Positions 17,030-24,050 of a DNA stretch of 64,000 nt are shown piece after piece. Under the pieces are notes generated by a model. The model searched no databases and was not told where the DNA came from. It saw nothing but the letters and a program-made list of their open reading frames with translations. The first letter of the stretch is position 1; the number at the start of each line of letters is the position of its first letter. Source of the DNA: an uncultured Lachnospiraceae bacterium (GTDB lineage Bacteria > Bacillota > Clostridia > Lachnospirales > Lachnospiraceae); NCBI GenBank assembly GCA_910588775.1, contig CAJURH010000005.1, positions 53,018-117,017 on the forward strand, read 5' to 3'. A program made the position numbers and the translations under genes.

Positions 17030-17941
17030 TCACACGGCTCCGATTAAACTTCGAATATCTTTAATGGCATATTGTTCCATATACGCTTCCATGCCTGCGA
17101 CAATCTCTTGCGTAACACAAGGGTTGGCAAAATTCGCCGTTCCCACCGACACTGCCGTAGCCCCTGCCAATAAAAATTCCACCGCATCCTCCGCATTTTG
17201 TATGCCGCCCATTCCGATAACCGGAAGTTTTACTGCATGGGACGCTTCATAAACCATCCGAACAGCTACTGGCTTGATAGCTGGGCCGGAAAGCCCGCCC
17301 GTTCGATTAGCTAGCGCAAACGCCTTTTTGTGCACGTCAATTTTCATTCCTGTAAGCGTGTTGATAAGCGACAGCGCGTCCGCGCCTCCGGCCTCAGCCG
17401 CCCGGGCCATCTCCCCGATGTCCGCCACGTTCGGACTCAATTTCATAATAATTGGCTGCTTCGCATATCTTTTCACCTGCCAGGTGATCTCTTCCAGCGC
17501 CTTCGCATCCTGGCCGAAGGCAATTCCGCCTTCTTTTACGTTTGGACATGAAACATTGATTTCCAGCATATCCACCGATTCCTCTGCCAGTCGTTCGGCC
17601 ACCTGACAATAGTCTTCCACGGTTTTGCCGCATACATTCACAATCACACGAGTATCGTACTGCTTCAGAAAAGGAAGATCCCTCTGACAAAACGTCTCCA
17701 CGCCAGGGTTTTGCAAGCCCACCGCATTGAGCATTCCACCATAAGTCTCCGCAATCCGTGGCGTGGGATTCCCACTCCAGGGAACGCTGGCCACCCCTTT
17801 GGTCACCACCGCCCCCAGCCGGTTCAGATCCACGTATTCTCCATATTCCGCCCCAGATCCGAAAGTGCCCGAAGCCGTCATAACCGGATTCTTGAACTCC
17901 ACCCCCGCTATTTCCACATTCATATGGATTTCTGGCTTCAT
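17030..17941 (-). CDS. pyrD: Dihydroorotate dehydrogenase B, catalytic subunit
   Basis: The FMN subunit of the NAD-dependent class 1B enzyme oxidising dihydroorotate to orotate. The 303-residue protein has MTASGTFGSGAEY near residue 19, NAVGLQNPGVE near 72, NVSCPNVKEGG near 128 (class 1B has Cys as catalytic base, seen here as SCPN), IIMKLSPN near 160 and GMGGIQNAEDAVEFLLAGA near 243. The ATG overlaps the last bases of pyrK, its electron-transfer partner. Confidence 0.96.
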   Translation of the reverse strand: MKPEIHMNVEIAGVEFKNPVMTASGTFGSGAEYGEYVDLNRLGAVVTKGVASVPWSGNPTPRIAETYGGMLNAVGLQNPGVETFCQRDLPFLKQYDTRVIVNVCGKTVEDYCQVAERLAEESVDMLEINVSCPNVKEGGIAFGQDAKALEEITWQVKRYAKQPIIMKLSPNVADIGEMARAAEAGGADALSLINTLTGMKIDVHKKAFALANRTGGLSGPAIKPVAVRMVYEASHAVKLPVIGMGGIQNAEDAVEFLLAGATAVSVGTANFANPCVTQEIVAGMEAYMEQYAIKDIRSLIGAV

Positions 17942-18702
17942 AATTCCACCTCCGTACTTAAGAAAACAGGGCCGTCCTTACATACCCGCTTCCGGTACAC
18001 CCGCAAATGGGGGTCCTCCTCCACCGTGTCACAAACGCATCCCAGACATGCGCCAATGCCGCAAGCCATCCGTTCTTCCATAGAAATCCAACACAAAATA
18101 CGCTTTTCCTTTGCATACGCTTGTATGGCCCGCAACATGGGCGCTGGACCGCAGGCAAAAATCACATCCGCCTGTAGCCCCTGTTCCCGGACCGCATCCA
18201 ACACATTGCCCTTCACGCCGCCACTGCCGTCTTCTGTGGCGAACGCCACCGGACAAAATTTCTCAAACTCATCTTTCAAGAACACTTCATCCCGATACCC
18301 CAGCACAGCCGTCACATCCCCTTCCAGACGGGCCGCCGTCTCCAGCATAGGCGGAATGCCGATGCCTCCGCCCAGCAAAAGCGTTTTCTTTCCCTGGGCC
18401 TCTTGAAGCGGAAACCCCTGTCCCAAAGGCCCAAGCGTCTCCAGCCTGTGGCCTGGCTCAAGGTGTGAAAACTCTTGGGTCCCACTCCCAACAACCCGGT
18501 ACGCCAGCCGAAGCGCCGATCCTTTTGTCTGGCAAATGCTGATAGGCCGGGGCAGAAGGCGACTGCCCTCTTTGCCATACAGCATCACAAACTGCCCTGG
18601 CGCCGCTTCCTTGGCAATGGTATCCGTTTCCAGCCACAGGCTGTAGATTTCCCGGCCAATCCGTTCCTGCTCAATTACTCTGCAATTTTCCTTTTGTTTC
18701 AT
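17938..18702 (-). CDS. pyrK: Dihydroorotate dehydrogenase B, electron-transfer subunit
   Basis: PyrK carries FAD and a 2Fe-2S cluster and passes electrons from PyrD to NAD. The 254-residue protein shows a ferredoxin-reductase FAD motif (RPISICQTKGS near residue 53), GGGIGIPPMLETA near 112 and the NAD-binding ACGPAPMLRAIQ near 182. Cys residues in MACGIGACLGCVC, with a fourth Cys further on, form the 2Fe-2S site near 210-230. It overlaps pyrD by 4 bases (ATGA). Confidence 0.96.
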   Translation of the reverse strand: MKQKENCRVIEQERIGREIYSLWLETDTIAKEAAPGQFVMLYGKEGSRLLPRPISICQTKGSALRLAYRVVGSGTQEFSHLEPGHRLETLGPLGQGFPLQEAQGKKTLLLGGGIGIPPMLETAARLEGDVTAVLGYRDEVFLKDEFEKFCPVAFATEDGSGGVKGNVLDAVREQGLQADVIFACGPAPMLRAIQAYAKEKRILCWISMEERMACGIGACLGCVCDTVEEDPHLRVYRKRVCKDGPVFLSTEVEL

Positions 18703-18723
18703 TATAATTTCCCTCTGCCGTTC

Positions 18724-19650
18724 CTAAACACTCTCCAATGCCTGTCGTATATCCGCCGTCATGTCTTCCACCGCCTTTCTGGAAGCCTGCGAATACCCGT
18801 CCTCTCCATAGGCCGCATAAGCCTCCTGTTGATAAGCCGCTATAATCCCCCTGGAAGAATTCACAATGGCTCCCAGACCGTCCTCATTGAAAAAGTTCAC
18901 CAAATCAGCGCCTTTGGCCCCCTGCGCGCCATAGCCCGGCACCAGGAAAAAGGTCTGCGGCATTAACTTCCGCAGAGTCTTTCCCATCTCCGGATAGGTA
19001 GCGCCAATCACAGCCCCAATGTAACTGTATTTTTTTCCCATATGATCCCGGCCCCATTCATCCACTTTCTCACCGACCCACTCATACAGGGGCCTTCCAT
19101 CCACCAGCCGATCCTGGAATTCCCCACTGGAGGGATTGGAAGTTTTCACCAAAACAAACAATCCTTTATTATGCTCTTTGCACACATCCACAAATGGTTT
19201 TACGCCGTCTGTGCCCAGATACGGATTCACTGTGACAAAATCCTCATCAAAAGGAGCGTAAGACTGGCTGCCCACTTGCACCCGTCCCAAATGTCCGGCC
19301 GCATAAGCGGCTGACGTAGACCCAATGTCACCCCGCTTAACATCGCCGATCACGACCAAATCTTTTTCCTTGCAGTAATCCACCGTCTTCTTATAAGCCA
19401 TAAGCCCAGGTATGCCAAACTGTTCATACATGGCTATCTGTGGTTTTACCGCCGGTATCAAATCATAAATAGCGTCTATGATTCCTTTATTAAACTCCCA
19501 AACCGCCTGGGCGGCTCCTTCCAATGTTTCACCTTGCTCTGCAAAAGCTTTCTGCAGGATAGCTTTTGGGATAAATTTCAACATGGGGTCCAGTCCGGCC
19601 ACAATAGGCGCCTTGGTTTCCTCTATTTTTTGAATTAGCTTTTCTATCAT
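18724..19650 (-). CDS. pyrF: Orotidine 5'-phosphate decarboxylase
   Basis: PyrF decarboxylates OMP to UMP. At 308 residues this is the long type (PyrF type 2) found in Clostridia. APIVAGLDPMLKFIP lies near the N-terminus, the catalytic DVKRGDIGSTS near 98 has the Lys-Asp pair, and LVPGYGAQGAKG near 247 binds phosphate. The start at 19650 follows GAGGACGAGGAAA and overlaps the TGA of a 62-codon frame as ATGA. The reading frame continues upstream but enters a repeat element, so the longer start is unlikely. Confidence 0.95.
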   Translation of the reverse strand: MIEKLIQKIEETKAPIVAGLDPMLKFIPKAILQKAFAEQGETLEGAAQAVWEFNKGIIDAIYDLIPAVKPQIAMYEQFGIPGLMAYKKTVDYCKEKDLVVIGDVKRGDIGSTSAAYAAGHLGRVQVGSQSYAPFDEDFVTVNPYLGTDGVKPFVDVCKEHNKGLFVLVKTSNPSSGEFQDRLVDGRPLYEWVGEKVDEWGRDHMGKKYSYIGAVIGATYPEMGKTLRKLMPQTFFLVPGYGAQGAKGADLVNFFNEDGLGAIVNSSRGIIAAYQQEAYAAYGEDGYSQASRKAVEDMTADIRQALESV

Positions 19651-19835
19651 TTTCCTCGTCCTCTCTGAATCGCGTTTGAAAACCCATTCACACCACCTGT
19701 AAGCCCCATTTTGCGGCACACCAGGCATCCTACGGATATTCGCCCCCGCATTCGGTCAGCATAGGCCGTTACGCCTTCCCCATTAGGGCCAAATCTTCCA
19801 CAAATGTGACAGCAGGCGACATAAAGCGGTTCCAA
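19647..19835 (-). CDS. Possible 62-residue Cys-rich peptide bridging pyrC and pyrF
   Basis: An open frame begins at a TTG 8 bases after the pyrC stop (AGGGTG just upstream) and ends in a TGA that overlaps the pyrF ATG. It has two CxxC pairs (CHICG near residue 10 and CLVC near 37), which could bind zinc. Almost the entire frame lies inside a repeat element whose other copy at 60679-60851 is not open, so the peptide may be incidental. The value may lie in carrying ribosomes from pyrC to pyrF. Real protein: uncertain. Confidence 0.35.
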   Translation of the reverse strand: MEPLYVACCHICGRFGPNGEGVTAYADRMRGRISVGCLVCRKMGLTGGVNGFSNAIQRGRGK

Positions 19836-19846
19836 AACACACCCTA
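19664..19846. repeat. MITE-like element copy A (pyrC-pyrF junction)
   Basis: The pyrC side begins TAGGGTGTGTTTTGGA (minus strand from 19846) and the pyrF side reads ATCGCGTTTGAAAAC, giving degenerate inverted ends. Internal blocks match copy B, including CACCTGTARGCCCCA and GCATCCTRCGGAYATTCG. The TAG of the terminal TA is the stop codon of pyrC. Confidence 0.7.
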
Positions 19847-21124
19847 TTGTTCGTCCTGGTAAACCAGTTCTCCTTCAAAGATAGTCGCTTTCACCCGCCC
19901 TTTCACTTTCTTTCCATGGAAAGGCGTGTTTTTTCCCTTTGACACAAAGGTTCGACTGTCTATAACATACGCTTCTTCTGGATCAATAATTACTATGTCC
20001 GCTACCTTGCCTTCCCGCAGAGAACCCCTGTCTAAATGAATAATCTGGGCCGGATTGTAGCTCATCAGCATTGCCATCTGCATAGGCGTGATAATCCCTT
20101 TGTCCACCAATTCCGTGATCGTAAGAGCCACGCTGGTTTCCAATCCCACAATTCCAAAGGGCGCGTCCCGCATGGAACCTGACTTCTCCTTGGCCGTATG
20201 GGGCGCGTGATCTGTGCTGATCACATCCACCACACCTTCTTTAAACGCTTTGAGAATCTCTTCTTTATCTTCTCGCCTTCGAAGCGGCGGATTCATCTTA
20301 AAGTTCGGATTGTCTCCCGGAATGTCCTCACTGCATAAGGTAAAATGGTGGGGACAGACCTCCCCCGTCACAGACATTCCCTGCTCCTTAGCCATCTTCA
20401 ACATCCGCATGCTCTGTTTTGTGGAACAATGGCACAAATGCAAATGCGCTCCGGTATCCTGAGACAGGAAAATATCCCTGGCCACAATAATATCTTCCAC
20501 CACGTTGCCAATCCCCGGAAGTTTTAACTCCTTAGCCTTCTCATCTTCGTTCATGCAACCATTGCCCGTCATGGGCCCGTCTTCACAGTGAGCCATCACC
20601 GGAATGTTATGCCGCCGGGCGACTTTCATGGCTTCCCGGTATAATTGTGAATTCATCACGGATTTCCCGTCTTCAGAAATGGCTGGAATTCCCGCCTGAA
20701 TCATCTCCTCAATATCCGACAGTTCTTCACCCTTTTGCCCTTTTGTAATCGCTCCAGCCTGTAATACCCGGATGGGACACAATTCCTCAGCCTTATGGTG
20801 TACATAATTCACCCGGCTGGCTGTATCAATCACCGGATGGGTATTTGGCATGGCCATTACAGTGGTAAACCCTCCTTTGGCCGCCGCCTTGCCGCCAGAG
20901 ACAATATCTTCCTTTTCCTCCTGTCCGGGATCTCGAAAATGCACATGCAGGTCAATCAGTCCTGGCATTACATAGCATCCGGACGCATCTAAAACCTGGT
21001 CAGCCTCCCCCTGTTCTATTTTCCCTACCTTTTGAATGACGCCGTCTTCTATAAATACATCCGCAACCCCATCCAATTTTGTATCCGGATCAATCACCCG
21101 GCCTCCTTTAATCAAAATGCCCAT
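19844..21124 (-). CDS. pyrC: Dihydroorotase
   Basis: PyrC cyclises carbamoyl aspartate to dihydroorotate. The 426-residue length fits the class I zinc enzyme. LIDLHVHFRDPGQEEKED near residue 53 holds the HxH metal site, HCEDGPMTGNG near 174 and HLCHCSTKQSM near 227 supply further ligands, and STDHAPHTAKEK near 300 the catalytic Asp. I chose the start at 21124, behind GGAGGCGCTT, rather than an ATG 12 bases upstream. Its stop TAG lies at the tip of a repeat element. It is the first pyr gene. Confidence 0.96.
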   Translation of the reverse strand: MGILIKGGRVIDPDTKLDGVADVFIEDGVIQKVGKIEQGEADQVLDASGCYVMPGLIDLHVHFRDPGQEEKEDIVSGGKAAAKGGFTTVMAMPNTHPVIDTASRVNYVHHKAEELCPIRVLQAGAITKGQKGEELSDIEEMIQAGIPAISEDGKSVMNSQLYREAMKVARRHNIPVMAHCEDGPMTGNGCMNEDEKAKELKLPGIGNVVEDIIVARDIFLSQDTGAHLHLCHCSTKQSMRMLKMAKEQGMSVTGEVCPHHFTLCSEDIPGDNPNFKMNPPLRRREDKEEILKAFKEGVVDVISTDHAPHTAKEKSGSMRDAPFGIVGLETSVALTITELVDKGIITPMQMAMLMSYNPAQIIHLDRGSLREGKVADIVIIDPEEAYVIDSRTFVSKGKNTPFHGKKVKGRVKATIFEGELVYQDEQ

Positions 21125-21183
21125 AAGCGCCTCCATAGCTTTTTAGAATATCTATTTCTCCCACATGACTGTTTTCTTTCCTG

Positions 21184-21212
21184 ATTATAGCATGATTCCC
21201 ACCAACTAACAA
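21184..21212 (-). promoter_or_regulatory. Likely promoter of the pyr operon
   Basis: TTGTTA (21212-21207) and TATAAT (21189-21184) are 17 bases apart on the minus strand, about 60 bases before pyrC. The -35 box overlaps the stop of the upstream gene. No PyrR-type attenuator was recognised in the short leader. Confidence 0.6.
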
Positions 21213-21712
21213 CCGTCCTCGTAGTCGATGCCCCGCTTATGGAAAAACTGTATCACCATCCGATCCCATAAACGTTCCAGAGATTTATCCAGAGTAAACG
21301 AACTCACGGCAGTTCCCGTGGTGCACAAAATCTGCCCCGCATTATACTGGATATTCAAAAACAATCCCTGCACCTGATCCGGCTCCACAGAAACCCCGCT
21401 GTCCGCCAATGCTTGCCGGGTCTTTTCATAAGACAGCCGGAATACAAACTGAAATTGCAAAGGCGTCTGTTTCCCCCGGATAATCGAATAACAAAAAGGC
21501 TTCATCTCCTTCCATAATGAATGGGTACGGTGACAACGTTCCAAAACTTCCCTGGCTTCCGGTGAAAAAAACTCTTGGTGCAAAACCCCATCTATTGTAA
21601 ATGTATTCCCTGTGGTAATGGTCGCCTCAGACAGCCAAAATGAATCAAAACTATCGCCAATCAGCAAATGAGACATAAAATTTTTTAAATTTGTTATTTT
21701 ACATGCAATCAT
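21206..21712 (-). CDS. Conserved hypothetical protein (DUF5721-like)
   Basis: A 168-residue soluble protein starting MIACKITNLKNFMSHLL. It resembles a Lachnospiraceae family I recall as DUF5721, but the assignment is from memory. There is no signal peptide or membrane helix; the C-terminus (DRMVIQFFHKRGIDYEDGC) is mixed helix. AAGGAGTGCGCC precedes the ATG. It lies upstream of pyrC, 81 bases away, with the pyr promoter at its 3' end. Confidence 0.7.
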   Translation of the reverse strand: MIACKITNLKNFMSHLLIGDSFDSFWLSEATITTGNTFTIDGVLHQEFFSPEAREVLERCHRTHSLWKEMKPFCYSIIRGKQTPLQFQFVFRLSYEKTRQALADSGVSVEPDQVQGLFLNIQYNAGQILCTTGTAVSSFTLDKSLERLWDRMVIQFFHKRGIDYEDGC

Positions 21713-21864
21713 GGCGCACTCCTTCTATAATGCAAACCTTTAACCATTATATCGGAACTTGGTAAAAAAGCATAGAAGATTTTTGAAAAACCCTTTAAAA
21801 AAAGAAACGGATATGGTACTATAATGCGGTATTGAATACTATGTAAACCGGAAAAGAGGACGAT

Positions 21865-22704
21865 ATGAATTATAAAATTGTAATTGATAGCTGCGGAGAG
21901 CTGCCCGCCTCATACAAAGAAGACGCCCGGTTTGAATCCGTGCCTTTGACATTAACCGTGGAAGGGGAAGATATCGTGGATGACGCCTCCTTCGACCAGA
22001 AAAGTTTCCTAGCAAAAGTGGCCGCCAGCCCCACTTGCCCCAAATCATCCTGCCCATCGCCAGACTCCTACAAAAACGCCTACGATTGTCCGGCCGAACA
22101 TATTTACGCTGTCACCTTGTCCGCTGAATTAAGCGGCTCTTACAACAGCGCCATGCTGGGAAGACAGCTATTATTAGAAGAAAAACCCGATAAAAAAATT
22201 CATGTGTTCAACTCCAAATCCGCCTCCATTGGCGAGACATTAATCGCCCTGAAAATCCAGGAATGCGAAGAGGCTGGCATGAATTTCGAGGAAGTGGTGG
22301 AGCAGGTAGAAACCTATATCAGCGGGCAACATACCTATTTTGTACTGGAAAATCTGGAAACATTCCGAAAAAACGGACGTCTAAGCAGAGTAAAAGCTCT
22401 GACGGTATCCGCGCTGAATATCAAGCCTGTAATGGGCTCCACCGACGAAGGAAACGTCCAGCAGCGTGATAAAGCGCGAGGAATTAACAAAGCGCTGGTA
22501 AAAATGGTGAATCTGGCTGTTTCGGAAGTAGTGGACCCGGAAAAGAAAACGCTGGCCATCTCCCATTGCAACTGCCCTGAACGGGCGCAAATCGTAAAAG
22601 AGGCCATTCTGGAGCGATTAAATGTACAAGATGTTATCGTACTGGATACGGCAGGCGTAAGTTCCATGTACGCCAACGACGGCGGAATTATTCTGGTGGT
22701 CTAG
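21865..22704 (+). CDS. DegV family fatty-acid-binding protein
   Basis: DegV/FakB proteins bind a fatty acid for phosphorylation by FakA. The 279-residue protein begins YKIVIDSCGELP, where the DS(C/T)xxLP motif is typical. It has SSCPSPDSYKNAY near residue 58, VTLSAELSGSYNSA near 87, and LENLETFRKNGRLSR near 160. TATAAT at 21820-21825 is a candidate -10 box, though no good -35 box was found. AAGAGGACGAT precedes ATG. FakA was not seen nearby. Confidence 0.9.
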   Translation: MNYKIVIDSCGELPASYKEDARFESVPLTLTVEGEDIVDDASFDQKSFLAKVAASPTCPKSSCPSPDSYKNAYDCPAEHIYAVTLSAELSGSYNSAMLGRQLLLEEKPDKKIHVFNSKSASIGETLIALKIQECEEAGMNFEEVVEQVETYISGQHTYFVLENLETFRKNGRLSRVKALTVSALNIKPVMGSTDEGNVQQRDKARGINKALVKMVNLAVSEVVDPEKKTLAISHCNCPERAQIVKEAILERLNVQDVIVLDTAGVSSMYANDGGIILVV

Positions 22705-22892
22705 AACCCGCTTAGAGAACGCTTTACGCCAATCGTATTAAGAACAAATGCACTGCAAAATAGAGCTTATGGTTAGCGTGAATAATTTTTCAACCCGCTC
22801 TAAACCTCTTTTGATTTTCTGGGCTTTTCTTTTTGAAAAAACTATTGTATAATAGCTGTAGTTCACTCTATGTAAATAATTTATATAAAACA

Positions 22893-22940
22893 GGTAATTG
22901 CAAAACTCAGTCACTCTGAACAGGGTTTGTGCAAAACAGA
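22893..22940 (+). other. Hairpin leader element, copy 1
   Basis: GGTAATTGCAAAACTC is followed by about 14 bases and GGGTTTGTGCAAAAC, an imperfect stem. The same first 15 bases (GGTAATTGCRAAACT) occur at 34789 in front of the spore-protein gene, at nearly the same distance from the ribosome site. Confidence 0.5.
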
Positions 22941-22980
22941 CAACAAGAAGCAACAAAGACAAAGCAAAGGAGAATCTTTC

Positions 22981-23229
22981 ATGAGTCAGGAAAAAGTAGA
23001 CCGCTACAAAGCTCAAAAAGCCCGGCGGCATGAAATTTACAAAAAAGAGAAACGGCTTCTGGCGCTGGAAAAGCTGGCCGGAATCCTGGTCTGCGCCGCA
23101 ATCGTGGTATGGGTTGGCTATTCTGTCTATGGGAAAATATCGGCAGCCCAAAACGCAAAAGTTGTGGAGACCGTTATGGACGCCACGGCTATAGACGATT
23201 ACTTGTCAGAATTGAACGTGGAAGAATAA
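22981..23229 (+). CDS. Small single-pass membrane protein
   Basis: An 82-residue protein. A highly charged N-terminus (Lys, Arg and Glu over residues 4-30, probably a short coiled coil) precedes one membrane helix at about 34-54, followed by an Ala-rich outside tail ending LNVEE. AAAGGAG and 8 bases precede the ATG at 22981; the frame is open further upstream but enters the leader. A TATAAT at 22848 may be its -10 box. Function not recognised. Confidence 0.75.
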   Translation: MSQEKVDRYKAQKARRHEIYKKEKRLLALEKLAGILVCAAIVVWVGYSVYGKISAAQNAKVVETVMDATAIDDYLSELNVEE

Positions 23230-23255
23230 TTGAGAAAAAATAAGGAAAGAAAAGC

Positions 23256-23288
23256 AAAACCCCCAGAGAGCCAATCTCCGGGGGTTTT
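23256..23288. terminator. Bidirectional terminator
   Basis: AAAACCCCC and GGGGGTTTT pair, with an inner GAGA/TCTC stem. A-tract and T-tract flank it, so it serves both the small membrane gene (plus) and the cold-shock gene (minus). Confidence 0.9.
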
Positions 23289-23306
23289 GTCTGGCACATT
23301 CGTAAA

Positions 23307-23507
23307 TTATAATTTCACAACGTTTGCAGCCTGCATACCGCGGGCGCCTTCGCTTAAATCATAAGAAACAGCCTGACCCTCATCCAAAGATTTGAAACCT
23401 TCCCCCTGGATTGCTGAGAAGTGTACGAATACGTCGGCTCCGTCTTCCCCAGTAATAAAACCATAACCCTTTTCCGCGTTAAACCATTTTACAGTTCCCT
23501 TATTCAT
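23307..23507 (-). CDS. Cold-shock protein, CspA family
   Basis: A 66-residue single-stranded nucleic acid chaperone. It has TVKWFNAEKGYGFI (RNP1) and DVFVHFSAI (RNP2), and ends GARGMQAANVVKL. Length and motifs match CspA/CspB fully. I chose the start at 23507 because TGGAGGTTACATC precedes the ATG; the open frame upstream is leader. The long upstream region may hold a temperature-responsive leader, as known for the family, but no structure is evident by eye. Confidence 0.96.
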   Translation of the reverse strand: MNKGTVKWFNAEKGYGFITGEDGADVFVHFSAIQGEGFKSLDEGQAVSYDLSEGARGMQAANVVKL

Positions 23508-23898
23508 GATGTAACCTCCATAAAAATAAAAAATAATTAAAATGCTTACAGCCGCACAGGACCTACAGAATTTTACGACTTGTCCTCCGCAGCCGCCACT
23601 GATGAAACCAGTCAAACGAAAAAATTCCCGCCTCATACATTAACATCGAAGCCAGAAAGTCAAACGAATTCCCGATAGTGAAAATTCACCAGTCTTTACA
23701 GACTATATTATTGTATTGATTGCAATATTTGTAATATAATCTCTAAAAACCAGTGATTCTGACTACTTCCTCTTAAGGCGTATAAACTTTAAAGTGTCTC
23801 CATTATAAGTGTGGGGTCAGAAAAAGTCAAGAAGAAAATTATTTTTTTCTTCCAGCGCAGAATCTCAATTTTTTTACTCCAGTTTATCAACAAAACCA

Positions 23899-23928
23899 TT
23901 GTCATACTATAAATATATATGATATGAT
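23899..23928 (+). promoter_or_regulatory. Sigma-A promoter of the chemoreceptor operon
   Basis: TTGTCA (23899-23904) and TATGAT (23923-23928), 18 bases apart. Transcription would begin just before the hairpin at 23940-24003. Confidence 0.55.
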
Positions 23929-23939
23929 AATAATAATCG

Positions 23940-24003
23940 CCACACATTTGGAAGACTAGAAAACACAAGGAGACACCCTGGTTTCCTCCAAAATTTTGTG
24001 TGG
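23940..24003 (+). other. Leader stem-loop upstream of the chemoreceptor
   Basis: CCACACA (23940-23946) pairs with TGTGTGG (23997-24003), with inner TTGGA/TCCAA and GGAG/CTCC pairings. It does not match the c-di-GMP riboswitch core that precedes many clostridial chemoreceptor genes. Confidence 0.45.
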
Positions 24004-24050
24004 GCCTTTATAATGTCTAAAAAGTAATAAAGAAAAGGAGAGAAGCGAAA

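Larger units (their letters stand above)
23508..24050. other. Intergenic region between csp and the chemoreceptor operon
   Basis: 543 bases without a gene. It holds the csp leader (minus), an AT-rich stretch, a short direct repeat (GTCAAACGA...TTCCCG at about 23611 and 23659), the chemoreceptor promoter and a leader hairpin. No further open frame with a ribosome site was seen. Confidence 0.7.

Noticed and set aside
19650..19728. Upstream in-frame start for pyrF (26 extra codons)
   Set aside because: The added codons lie mostly inside repeat element A and have no ribosome site, whereas ATG 19650 has GAGGACGAGG and fits family length.
22738..23151. 137-codon minus-strand frame across the leader and small membrane gene
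   Set aside because: It is antisense to the plus-strand gene with AAAGGAG and has no ribosome site itself.
23605..23680. CRISPR-like direct repeats
   Set aside because: Only two imperfect copies of GTCAAACGA...TTCCCG, no regular spacer series and no cas genes in the window.
23930..24050. c-di-GMP riboswitch before the chemoreceptor gene
   Set aside because: The region has a hairpin but lacks the conserved GEMM core sequences.
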